Of a stretch of 64,000 bases of DNA, positions 8,762-16,157 are shown in pieces. Location of the stretch: contig JAJPJX010000023.1 in assembly GCA_021324015.1 (NCBI GenBank), positions 90,879-154,878 on the forward strand. The letters run 5' to 3'. The notes under the pieces are model-generated. The model saw nothing but the letters and a program-made list of their open reading frames with translations, searched no databases and had not been told where the DNA came from. Made by a program: the position numbers and the translations under genes. Source of the DNA: Solibacteraceae bacterium. GTDB lineage: Bacteria > Acidobacteriota > Terriglobia > Bryobacterales > Bryobacteraceae. How positions within the stretch are numbered: position 1 is the first letter of the stretch; every line of letters starts with the position of its first letter.

Positions 8762-10528
8762 GTGGACATACGGGAGGCGGATCTCACCAAAACCTACGAT
8801 GCCGTAGTGGTCGGTTCCGGCGCGGCCGGAGGCATGGCCGCCTATGTGCTCGCCATGCACGGCATGCAGGTGCTGCTGCTCGAAGCCGGCAGGAAGCTGA
8901 ACATCGAGCAGGAATTGCGGTCGATGCAGTGGCCCTACGATCACCCCCGGCGCGGGGAAATGCCTCCGGACTATCATGCCCTGGGAGCCCGCGAATACAG
9001 AATCCGCCGCCCTCCCTACGCCGCCGGCAGTCCTTATCCGCACGTGGAGTCGTATGTGCAAGGCTGGAACGGGGCCGACTACAGCAAGAACATCGTGGTG
9101 GACGAGAAGGACCATCCTTACTCCGGCACGAACTACGCCTGGGTGCGGGCGCGCTGTCTGGGCGGCAAAACCAACATCTGGGGACGCCTGGCGCTGCGGC
9201 TCTCCGACTATGATTTCAAGGCTGCCAGCCGCGACGGCTTCGGCGAGAATTGGCCCATCTCCTATGCCGACATCGCGCCGTATTACGACAAGGTAGACCT
9301 CCTGCTGGGCATTTCCGGCGTCAAAGAGAACCTGGATTACCTGCCCGACAGCATTTTTCAGCGGCCCATCCGCCTGAATTACGCCGAGGTGAAACTGCGC
9401 GAGTCGCTGGCCCGCTCCGGGCGCGTGCTGACCCCCTACCGCGCCGGCGTGACCACCGACGGCGTCAAAAACAAGTACCGCAGCCACTGTTTCGGGCGTG
9501 GCGCGTGCAACCGTCACGTGGGCGGCTGCGATATCCACGCGGCCTTCGATTCGCCCACCGGCCTGATCTATCCCGCCGCCGATACCGGGAGGCTGAGCCT
9601 GCGCACGAACGCCACCGTGTACGAGGTGCTGGCGGACAAGGACACGGGTAGGGCGCGCGGGGTGGCATTTCTCGATACCGAAACCCGCCGGACTTACGAG
9701 GTGAAGGCCAAAGCGGTGCTGCTGGCCGCCTCCACGCTGGAGTCCGCTCGTCTGATGTTGCTTTCGAAGTCCCGCCAGCATCCCAACGGCATCGGCAACT
9801 CCAGCGGCCACGTCGGACACAATTTCTGCGAGCACATTATGGGGCCGAGCGTGACCGGCATCGTGAAGGAGCTGGTAGGCAAGCCGCACACGCTCGACGA
9901 CGGCCGGCCGGGCGGCTTCTACCTGGCGCGCTTCCGCAACCTGAAGGAGCGCCACCCCAACTTCATCCGCGGCTACGGCTTCGAGGGTTCGAGCGGCAGT
10001 GCCATGATTCCTTCGAATACCATGTCCACGCCCGGCTTCGGCGCCGAATACAAGAAGAAAGTGCGCGAATACTCGGGCGCCTTCATCCACATGGGCGGAT
10101 TCGGTGAAGTGCTGGCGCGCTACGAAAATTACGTGGACCTGGACCCGCAGCTAAAAGACCAGTGGGGCATCCCGGTTCTGCGCTTTCACTACCAGTTCGG
10201 AGACAACGAGAAGAAGATGGCCGCCGACATGGCGGATACGGCCCGCCAGATGTTCGAGGAGGCGGGCTTCGAAGTCGTCCACGTGAGCCGGCAGTTATTG
10301 ACCGAGGGATGGTCCATTCACGAGATGGGAACCGCGCGCATGGGGTCGGACCCGAAAAAATCCGTGCTGAACCAGTTCCAGCAAGCGCACGACGTGAAGA
10401 ATCTGCTGGTGGTGGACGGCAGCAGCCACGTGAACGCGTCCTGCCAGAATCCCACCTGGACGATCATGGCGCTGTGCTGGCGCTCCTGCGACCACCTGGC
10501 GGACCAGATGAAGAAAGGAGAAATCTGA
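8762..10528 (+). CDS. GMC family FAD oxidoreductase (second copy)
   Basis: A 588-residue flavoprotein starting at a GTG with AAGAGGA 4 nt upstream. VVGSGAAGGMAAYVLA forms the FAD site near residues 16-30. The C-terminal block reads IHEMGTARMGSDPKKS ... LLVVDGS ... NPTWTIMALCWRS, giving a His/Asn active-site pair where the copy at 2771 has His/His. The cysteine region is C243-x5-C249-x6-C256, so the last interval is three residues longer than in the canonical [3Fe-4S] motif. The one-base overlap (TGATG) with a subunit-3-like gene suggests a two-subunit dehydrogenase for a sugar or related alcohol. Confidence 0.85.
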   Translation: MDIREADLTKTYDAVVVGSGAAGGMAAYVLAMHGMQVLLLEAGRKLNIEQELRSMQWPYDHPRRGEMPPDYHALGAREYRIRRPPYAAGSPYPHVESYVQGWNGADYSKNIVVDEKDHPYSGTNYAWVRARCLGGKTNIWGRLALRLSDYDFKAASRDGFGENWPISYADIAPYYDKVDLLLGISGVKENLDYLPDSIFQRPIRLNYAEVKLRESLARSGRVLTPYRAGVTTDGVKNKYRSHCFGRGACNRHVGGCDIHAAFDSPTGLIYPAADTGRLSLRTNATVYEVLADKDTGRARGVAFLDTETRRTYEVKAKAVLLAASTLESARLMLLSKSRQHPNGIGNSSGHVGHNFCEHIMGPSVTGIVKELVGKPHTLDDGRPGGFYLARFRNLKERHPNFIRGYGFEGSSGSAMIPSNTMSTPGFGAEYKKKVREYSGAFIHMGGFGEVLARYENYVDLDPQLKDQWGIPVLRFHYQFGDNEKKMAADMADTARQMFEEAGFEVVHVSRQLLTEGWSIHEMGTARMGSDPKKSVLNQFQQAHDVKNLLVVDGSSHVNASCQNPTWTIMALCWRSCDHLADQMKKGEI

Positions 10529-11052
10529 TGCGCGGCGAAAAGCGGGCGCAGCCGACCCGGCGCGAGGTGATGGGGGCGGCGGCTTTGGTGGCGGGGCGCT
10601 TGGCCAAGGCGGCGCCCGCGCCGCGGCAGGGCGAGTCCGCGTTCTTCACGCCCGAGGAATTCGCCCTGGTGGATGAGCTGACCGAGATGATTATCCCCGC
10701 CGACGAGCATTCGCCCGGCGCGCGGGCGGCGCAGGTGGCCGCCTACATCGACCGGCGCCTGGCCGAAGCGCTGGAGGCTCAGCCCAAGGAGATTTGGCGC
10801 GAAGGTCTCCGGCGCGTGGACGATGCCGCGCATACTCTGCACGGCGGCCCGTTTCTGAAGCTCACGCCGGAGCAGCGCACCGAGGTGTTGACACGCTTCT
10901 CGCTGCGCGATCCGTTTTTTCCGGAACTGAAAGCCCGCACGGCCAACGCCTACTACACCTCCAGGATCGGCATCCACCAGGAGATGGAATACAAAGGCAA
11001 CGTCTACCTGGAGCAGTTCGTGGGCACCGACGTCGGAAAAGCTGACCGCTGA
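10528..11052 (+). CDS. Gluconate 2-dehydrogenase subunit 3 family protein (second copy)
   Basis: A 174-residue partner subunit. AAAGGAG ends 7 nt before an ATG that shares its first base with the GMC stop. The N-terminal TRREVMGAAALVAGRLA is a likely Tat-type signal. The family block FFTPEEFALVDELTEMIIPA, then DEHSPGA, closely matches the copy at 4420, as does the end (IGIHQEMEYKGN). It is inferred to help fold or export the GMC subunit just upstream. No cytochrome subunit follows. Confidence 0.85.
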   Translation: MRGEKRAQPTRREVMGAAALVAGRLAKAAPAPRQGESAFFTPEEFALVDELTEMIIPADEHSPGARAAQVAAYIDRRLAEALEAQPKEIWREGLRRVDDAAHTLHGGPFLKLTPEQRTEVLTRFSLRDPFFPELKARTANAYYTSRIGIHQEMEYKGNVYLEQFVGTDVGKADR

Positions 11053-11064
11053 AGGCTGACCGCT
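11041..11064 (+). repeat. Direct repeat GCTGACCGCT x2
   Basis: GCTGACCGCT occurs at 11041-11050 and again at 11055-11064, separated by GAAG. The first copy covers the stop of the preceding gene. It may be a decayed short tandem repeat. Confidence 0.5.
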
Positions 11065-11203
11065 TGCGCCGTGTTCTCAAAGGCTGCGGGTTTCAGAGTT
11101 TCCCCTCCGTATAGGGATTGCATCGCACCGAGCGCTGGGGTATGCTTCTGATCGGAAGACTGCTGAAGGCGGAGATTCTGGACCGCTTCCAGGGGAGGTG
11201 AAC

Positions 11204-11470
11204 ATGTTCCGCTCCGTGTCGGGATTTCGATCGCAGTACGGAGAGCTGACACTCCTGGTAGCCTCGGATTTCGATGAGTGGAAGGTCCTGATTCTGGGAC
11301 CCGGAGTCACCATCCATGGAGGGCGGCAGTTCTCCGAAGGGAAGGCCAAGGACCATGCGCGTGCTATCGCCATGGACTACGCCCGGAAGGAGTCGCCGGA
11401 GGGTCCGCCGGCGCCCGAGCTGGATTGGGCGCCTTTCAGCCCCGGGCAATGGCTGAACTGGCGGCCCTAG
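11204..11470 (+). CDS. Small hypothetical protein
   Basis: A predicted 88-residue soluble protein; the family is not recognised. The start is well supported: GGGGAGG ends 5 nt before the ATG at 11204. The sequence has several beta-strand-like segments (YGELTLLVASDF, WKVLILGPG) and a helical segment (GKAKDHARAIAMDYARK). The proline-rich C-terminus has two tryptophans. It stands alone between the dehydrogenase pair and a lipoprotein gene. Confidence 0.6.
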   Translation: MFRSVSGFRSQYGELTLLVASDFDEWKVLILGPGVTIHGGRQFSEGKAKDHARAIAMDYARKESPEGPPAPELDWAPFSPGQWLNWRP

Positions 11471-11527
11471 CTGTCCGACAGCACGGCCTGTCCCGTTACG
11501 AGAGCATCGCGTTTAGTGGAGGTTGCC

Positions 11528-12376
11528 ATGAAAGGGACACCGAAGCGGGTGGCGCTTGCGGGCGCCCTCGCACTCATCGCCCTGGTTGTGATTTCCTGTG
11601 CGACAGGGCCCCGGCCGCCGCAGCCGGGTACGCCTGCGTTTTATTGGGGTGCGGCCAACGAGATGTTCAAGGCGGGAGACTATCTCAAGACCAACGACAA
11701 TTTGGCGCAGGTGACCAGGTCGGACAACGAGTTCACCGCCCGTGCGCGCCCGTTGGAGATCCTGGTGTCTGCCGGTCTGGCCCAGGGTTTTATGGATCTG
11801 GCGGAAAATTACGAAACCGGAGCCCGCATCAACCGCGCCAATCCAACGCCGTTCCGGAAGCAGGTGAACATCTTCCGCGGGTATGCCAGCAACGCCTCCT
11901 TGCAGTTCGTAGAAGCCTTTCACCGCTTCCGCCTGCTCAATAAGGACGCCAACGTGGTGCTGGCGTTCGGGTATCCCACCGGCAGCGCGGCCATCCCGCA
12001 GCAGATCAAGCGGGTGACCAGCGGCATCTTCGTGCCGCAGGCTGAGATGGAAGAGATCCAGAAGGATATGCTCCAGCGCGGCGTGCTGCTGGCCGTCTCC
12101 CGCGCGGTTGGGGCGGCGGACGACACTGCCAAGGCCCTCGAGGTCTTCCAGAAGGGCGAGGTGCAGGTGCCCGCGCCGGTGTTCTACCTGGCCATGGCGA
12201 AGACGCTCCACGAGCAGTCGCAGCTTTACTCCACCACCAAACTGGATCAGCCCGTGCGGATGCAACTTTTCTGTAACGAAGCGCTGGCGGCCCTCAAGCT
12301 CGTGCCGGCTTCCAAGGAAAGCAAGGATCTCACGGGCAAGGTCGAAAAGACGCTGAAGAAGATCAAGACCACTTAA
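11528..12376 (+). CDS. Predicted lipoprotein with helical repeats
   Basis: A 282-residue protein with GGAGG 5 nt before the ATG. The N-terminus is a lipoprotein signal: basic residues, a hydrophobic stretch and the lipobox VISC, so the mature protein would start at that cysteine and be membrane-anchored. The remainder is helical and resembles TPR-like solenoid repeats (FKAGDYLKTNDNLAQVTRS; TAKALEVFQKGEVQ). I do not recognise a named family. Its TAA stop overlaps the convergent amidohydrolase stop within TTAA. Confidence 0.7.
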   Translation: MKGTPKRVALAGALALIALVVISCATGPRPPQPGTPAFYWGAANEMFKAGDYLKTNDNLAQVTRSDNEFTARARPLEILVSAGLAQGFMDLAENYETGARINRANPTPFRKQVNIFRGYASNASLQFVEAFHRFRLLNKDANVVLAFGYPTGSAAIPQQIKRVTSGIFVPQAEMEEIQKDMLQRGVLLAVSRAVGAADDTAKALEVFQKGEVQVPAPVFYLAMAKTLHEQSQLYSTTKLDQPVRMQLFCNEALAALKLVPASKESKDLTGKVEKTLKKIKTT

Positions 12377-13131
12377 GCGGCCAAGCCCAGGAGACGTGCG
12401 GCGTTACCCCCAAGGATCTGCGCCTTGGCCGTCTCGGGAATCGCTGCGGTGAGCACCCGGCCTTTGTGGATGCGGGGGTCCATGAGCGGCAGGTCGGAAC
12501 CGAACAACAGGCGGTCCGCTCCGGCGCCCGAGACGAGTTCCTCGATCGAGCCGATCTCCCGCCACGAAGTGCAGATTTCGATGAAAATGTTGGCGCAGCG
12601 GCGCGCCGCGGCAATCGAGCTGAGGCGGCCGGAACGGAAGTTGCCGGCATGGCCGAGGACGATGCGGGCATCGGGGTACTTCTCGGCCCAGCGCACGAAC
12701 ATTTGCGGCTCCCCGTGATTCGGGTTCACCAGCGGATCGCGCCCATCGCTGTGGGAAATCAGCGGGACTTTCCGGGCGTGGGCGAATGCGAAGACCGGCT
12801 CCCAAATCGCATCCTCCACGGTTCGGTCGAAGTAGGGCGGGTAGATCTTGATGCCTTGGAGGCCCAGATGGTCGAACACGCGCGCTAACTCCCCTTCCAT
12901 CTCTTCCGGATAATGCGGAGTCACGAAAGCGAACCCGATGAAGCGGTCCGGGTGCGCGGCGACGAACCTGGCGGTCAGATCGTTGCCGAACGCGGCATCC
13001 GCGTGGAAGATGTTGAACACGCAGCAGCGGTCCACTCCGGCGGCATCCATGGCGTGCAGCATGGCGTCCGCGGTGAGCCGCGCGCCGATGCTGTCCATCG
13101 AGCCCACGTGCGCGTGAAAGTCGATGATCAT
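12373..13131 (-). CDS. Amidohydrolase family 2 protein
   Basis: A 252-residue TIM-barrel hydrolase or decarboxylase of the amidohydrolase-2 group. It has the metal motif DFHAH at residues 4-8, VPLISHSDG mid-protein, VLGHAGNF and a late LLFGSDLPLMDP carrying the conserved Asp. Known relatives hydrolyse or decarboxylate aromatic and lactone compounds; the substrate is unknown. The ATG at 13131 overlaps the stop of the upstream paralogue by 4 nt (ATGA), so the two are co-translated and may form a heteromer. Confidence 0.8.
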   Translation of the reverse strand: MIIDFHAHVGSMDSIGARLTADAMLHAMDAAGVDRCCVFNIFHADAAFGNDLTARFVAAHPDRFIGFAFVTPHYPEEMEGELARVFDHLGLQGIKIYPPYFDRTVEDAIWEPVFAFAHARKVPLISHSDGRDPLVNPNHGEPQMFVRWAEKYPDARIVLGHAGNFRSGRLSSIAAARRCANIFIEICTSWREIGSIEELVSGAGADRLLFGSDLPLMDPRIHKGRVLTAAIPETAKAQILGGNAARLLGLAA

Positions 13132-13883
13132 ACCGCGCGCTCTCCGGCGATCAGTCTTTCCAGGTTGTCCCGGCAGATGGCCCGCAGGCCGTTCTCTTCG
13201 AGACCGCAGTGCCGCAGATAGTGCAGGTACGGCTTCGGGTCCACCTCCGGGAAATCGGACCCGAACAGCAGGCGATCGAGGCCCACGTGGCGCTCCAGCC
13301 GCTCTATGCCGTTCGCCGCGTCGAAGCGCGAAAGGTCCAGGTGGATGTGGTCCAGGGCTTTGAGCAGCGGCCACACTGCCGCGTAGTTGGAGTAGTGCGC
13401 GCCGGCGAGCACCACCGGCACGTCCGGATGCCGGCGGGCGGTCTCATAGAGGTCGCGAATATCCACTTCCGGGTTGCGCCCGAGCGGAACCCAGAGGGCC
13501 ATGCGTTCGCGGGCCATCCATTCCAGCCAGGGCCCGGCGATCCAGTCCACGAAGGGATATCCGTGGCTTTTGGGGAAAACGCGCAGCGTGCGCACGCCGG
13601 CGGCCTCGGCGGCGGCGCGTACCTCGTCCGGATCGTCCACCGCGAAACTCACCACGAACTGCGGCACCAGTTCGGGATGGCCGGCCACGGCATCCAGCAG
13701 GAAGCGGTTGCCTTCCATGGTGCCGAACGGGACCGCGTAGGGGTGATACACCAGCGCCTTCGAGATCCCCGCTGCGGCGAGGAAACGAACCACGTCGTCC
13801 GGACGATCGTACGCCACGCGCCGGTTGTGCCGGCGGCCGAGCGCCGCGTTGCAGTCGAAGACCGGGAAATCGGAGGTGGACAT
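13128..13883 (-). CDS. Amidohydrolase-like protein lacking the HxH metal motif
   Basis: A 251-residue paralogue of the next gene. The barrel is recognisable (PVVLAGAHYSNYAAV; LLFGSDFPEVDPKPYLHYL), but the N-terminal strand reads VFDCNAALGRRHN where catalytic members have DxHxH. Two metal ligands are therefore missing. It may bind substrate without catalysis, use another metal arrangement, or act as a partner to the intact paralogue. It is first in a two-gene unit, divergent from the esterase at 13939. Confidence 0.72.
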   Translation of the reverse strand: MSTSDFPVFDCNAALGRRHNRRVAYDRPDDVVRFLAAAGISKALVYHPYAVPFGTMEGNRFLLDAVAGHPELVPQFVVSFAVDDPDEVRAAAEAAGVRTLRVFPKSHGYPFVDWIAGPWLEWMARERMALWVPLGRNPEVDIRDLYETARRHPDVPVVLAGAHYSNYAAVWPLLKALDHIHLDLSRFDAANGIERLERHVGLDRLLFGSDFPEVDPKPYLHYLRHCGLEENGLRAICRDNLERLIAGERAV

Positions 13884-13938
13884 GTTGGAAGCAGGCGCGG
13901 AAGGGGCCGGTTCCTACGATATCATCGAATCCTTGCCC

Positions 13939-14808
13939 ATGAAGATACGAATGCTGCTTTCCCTCGCTCCGATCCTGGGCGGCCTGCTGGCCCAGACGCC
14001 GCCCTCCATTCCGGAGAATCTGCAATATGAAGCCGGCGTGGCGTATGCGTCCGCCGATCCGCAGCAGGTGATGGATATCGTGCGCCCGCGCGACGGGCAG
14101 CGCCATCCCGCGGTGCTGTGCATTCACGGCGGCGGCTTCCGCGCGGGTTCCCGCAAGGGGTACCTGTCGCTGTGCGTGCGGCTGGCCGGGCACGGATACG
14201 TGGCTGCCACGGCGGACTATCGCCTGGCGCCCGGTGCGCAGTTCCCGGCCGCGGTCAACGACGTCAAGGCCGCCGTTCGCTACCTGCGGGCCAACGCCGC
14301 GCGGCTGGGCATCGATCCGGAGCGCATCGGAGCGATGGGCGGCTCGGCCGGCGGGCACCTGGCGCTGTTTCTGGGAGTCACTGGCGGCGTGGCGCGCTTC
14401 GAGGGCGACGGGCCCAACCGCGATCAATCCAGCCGCGTTTCCTGCGTGGTGGACTATTACGGGCCTTCGGATCTGACCAAGTCCTACGGCCGCAGCGTGG
14501 ATGCCGCCGAAGTGCTGCCCCTGTTCCTGGGCGGCGACCTGAACCACGCGCGGCAGCGCCACATCGAGGCCAGCCCCCTGAACTGGGTGACGCCCGACGC
14601 CGCGCCCACGCTGGCCATCCAGGGCACCAGGGACCGCTACGTCAACTACGAACAGTCCGTGTGGATCATCGACCGGCTGCTGGCGGCGGGCGTGGAAGCC
14701 GAACTGGACACCATCGACGGCGCGGACCACGGATTCAAAGGCGCGGACGCCGAACGCGCCGAGCGCAGCATGCTGGCCTTTTTCGATCGGCACCTGATGA
14801 TAAAATAG
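13939..14808 (+). CDS. Alpha/beta hydrolase (carboxylesterase-like), secreted
   Basis: A 289-residue esterase. A signal peptide covers about residues 1-18 (MKIRMLLSLAPILGGLLAQ). The HGGGF oxyanion-hole motif, the nucleophile elbow GGSAGGH, the acidic residue in GTRDRYV and the histidine in GADHGF make a complete Ser-Asp-His triad. It resembles the BD-FAE and acetyl-xylan-esterase-like group that removes acyl groups from carbohydrates or small esters. The start was set at 13939 because the signal peptide begins there. Confidence 0.82.
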   Translation: MKIRMLLSLAPILGGLLAQTPPSIPENLQYEAGVAYASADPQQVMDIVRPRDGQRHPAVLCIHGGGFRAGSRKGYLSLCVRLAGHGYVAATADYRLAPGAQFPAAVNDVKAAVRYLRANAARLGIDPERIGAMGGSAGGHLALFLGVTGGVARFEGDGPNRDQSSRVSCVVDYYGPSDLTKSYGRSVDAAEVLPLFLGGDLNHARQRHIEASPLNWVTPDAAPTLAIQGTRDRYVNYEQSVWIIDRLLAAGVEAELDTIDGADHGFKGADAERAERSMLAFFDRHLMIK

Positions 14809-14836
14809 CGGCAACAGCAAACAGGGAGGCGCTGGT

Positions 14837-16150
14837 ATGGATTCCGTAACACGCAGAAGTTTTCTCGCGGCCGGATCGCTGATTCCGATGACCGCCCGTT
14901 CGTACGCGCGCATTGTCGGAGCCAACGACCGGATTCAGATCGGGCATCTCGGCTGCGGGCACCGGTCGTCGGGTCACCGCCGCATGCTCAAGAAGTCCGC
15001 GGAATCGGATCCCAACTTCGATGTGCGCAGCGTGTGCGACTTGTGGTCGGTCAACCGCGAGCGCGCCGCGGACGACGTCCAGCAAATGTTCGGCAAGCGC
15101 CCTAAGACCTTCAAGTACTCCGAGGAGATGCTGGCGGACCCCGAACTGGACGCCGTGATGATCGGCACCGGGGATCACCAGCACGCCCGGATCCTGGCTG
15201 AGGTCGTGCGCGCGGGCAAGGACTGCTATTGCGAAAAGCCCATGGCCAACACCCTGGAGGACGCCAAGCTGGCGCGCGAAGCCGTGCTTTCGAGCAAGCA
15301 GGTGGTCCAGATGGGTTCGCAATGGCTGAGCTGTCCGTACCAGCAGAAGGTGCGCGAGCTCATCCGCGGCGGCAAAATCGGGAAGGTCGTTTCCATCAGC
15401 CAGAGCTGGAATTTCAACGGCCCCCGCTGGCACACTCCCAAAGATCCCAACGTGCTGGAGATCCGCGAGCAGGATACTGACTGGAAGCGCTGGCTCTTGG
15501 GCCGTCCCGACCGCCCGTTCGATCCGCGCGTCTACTTCGAATTTCGCATCTTCAAGGATTTCTCCGGCGGCATCACCGACCAGTGGTACAGCCACGGCTC
15601 CGGCCTGGCGCATTTCTATCTGGACACCTTCATTCCCGACGACACCGTCTCCAACGGCGGCATCTTCGCCTGGCACGACGTGCGCGAGAATCCGGATACC
15701 TTCCAGTGCGTGTCCACGTTTGCCGAAAAGCAGGTGCTCTACACCTTCAGCACGACTTTCGGCAACGGGTGGGGAGACCACACCATCATCCGCGGGGAGC
15801 GCGGCACGCTGTATTCTCCGGGCGGCGAAGGCAGCCCGCAGTGGTGGTTCGTCGAAGAGTCCCGCAGCGGCTGGCGCTCCAACCTGGTCTTCGATCTGCA
15901 CACGGGCAAAGCCAAGCCCGAACCGGTCACGATTGACGGGCATCCGGACGTGGCGCCTCTGCACCAGGACGACAATTTGAAGGCTCATACCGACAACTGG
16001 TTTCAGTGCATGCGGAGCCGCAAGGTTCCCAACGGGAGCATCGAGACCGGGTTCGCCCACGCCGTCGCCGTGGTCATGGCCACGCGCAGCTACCGCGAGG
16101 GCAAGAAGATGTACTGGAACCGGAAGAACGAACAGATCCTGGCCGGCTGA
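14837..16150 (+). CDS. Gfo/Idh/MocA family oxidoreductase, exported
   Basis: A 437-residue NAD(P)-dependent oxidoreductase with GGGAGG upstream of its ATG. The N-terminus (TRRSFLAAGSLIPMTARS) is a Tat-like signal. A Rossmann segment (IQIGHLGCGHRSSGH) is followed by the catalytic-site EKPMANTLEDAK motif and a C-terminal substrate domain. Exported members are common in acidobacteria and planctomycetes and are thought to act on sugars or glycosides with a tightly bound cofactor. It lies 28 nt after the esterase gene, so the two probably share a transcript. Confidence 0.85.
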   Translation: MDSVTRRSFLAAGSLIPMTARSYARIVGANDRIQIGHLGCGHRSSGHRRMLKKSAESDPNFDVRSVCDLWSVNRERAADDVQQMFGKRPKTFKYSEEMLADPELDAVMIGTGDHQHARILAEVVRAGKDCYCEKPMANTLEDAKLAREAVLSSKQVVQMGSQWLSCPYQQKVRELIRGGKIGKVVSISQSWNFNGPRWHTPKDPNVLEIREQDTDWKRWLLGRPDRPFDPRVYFEFRIFKDFSGGITDQWYSHGSGLAHFYLDTFIPDDTVSNGGIFAWHDVRENPDTFQCVSTFAEKQVLYTFSTTFGNGWGDHTIIRGERGTLYSPGGEGSPQWWFVEESRSGWRSNLVFDLHTGKAKPEPVTIDGHPDVAPLHQDDNLKAHTDNWFQCMRSRKVPNGSIETGFAHAVAVVMATRSYREGKKMYWNRKNEQILAG

Positions 16151-16157
16151 GCGCTTC

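Noticed and set aside
8351..10090. A 579-codon minus-strand frame opposite the second GMC gene
   Set aside because: It is a shadow of a clear flavoprotein gene with FAD and active-site motifs.
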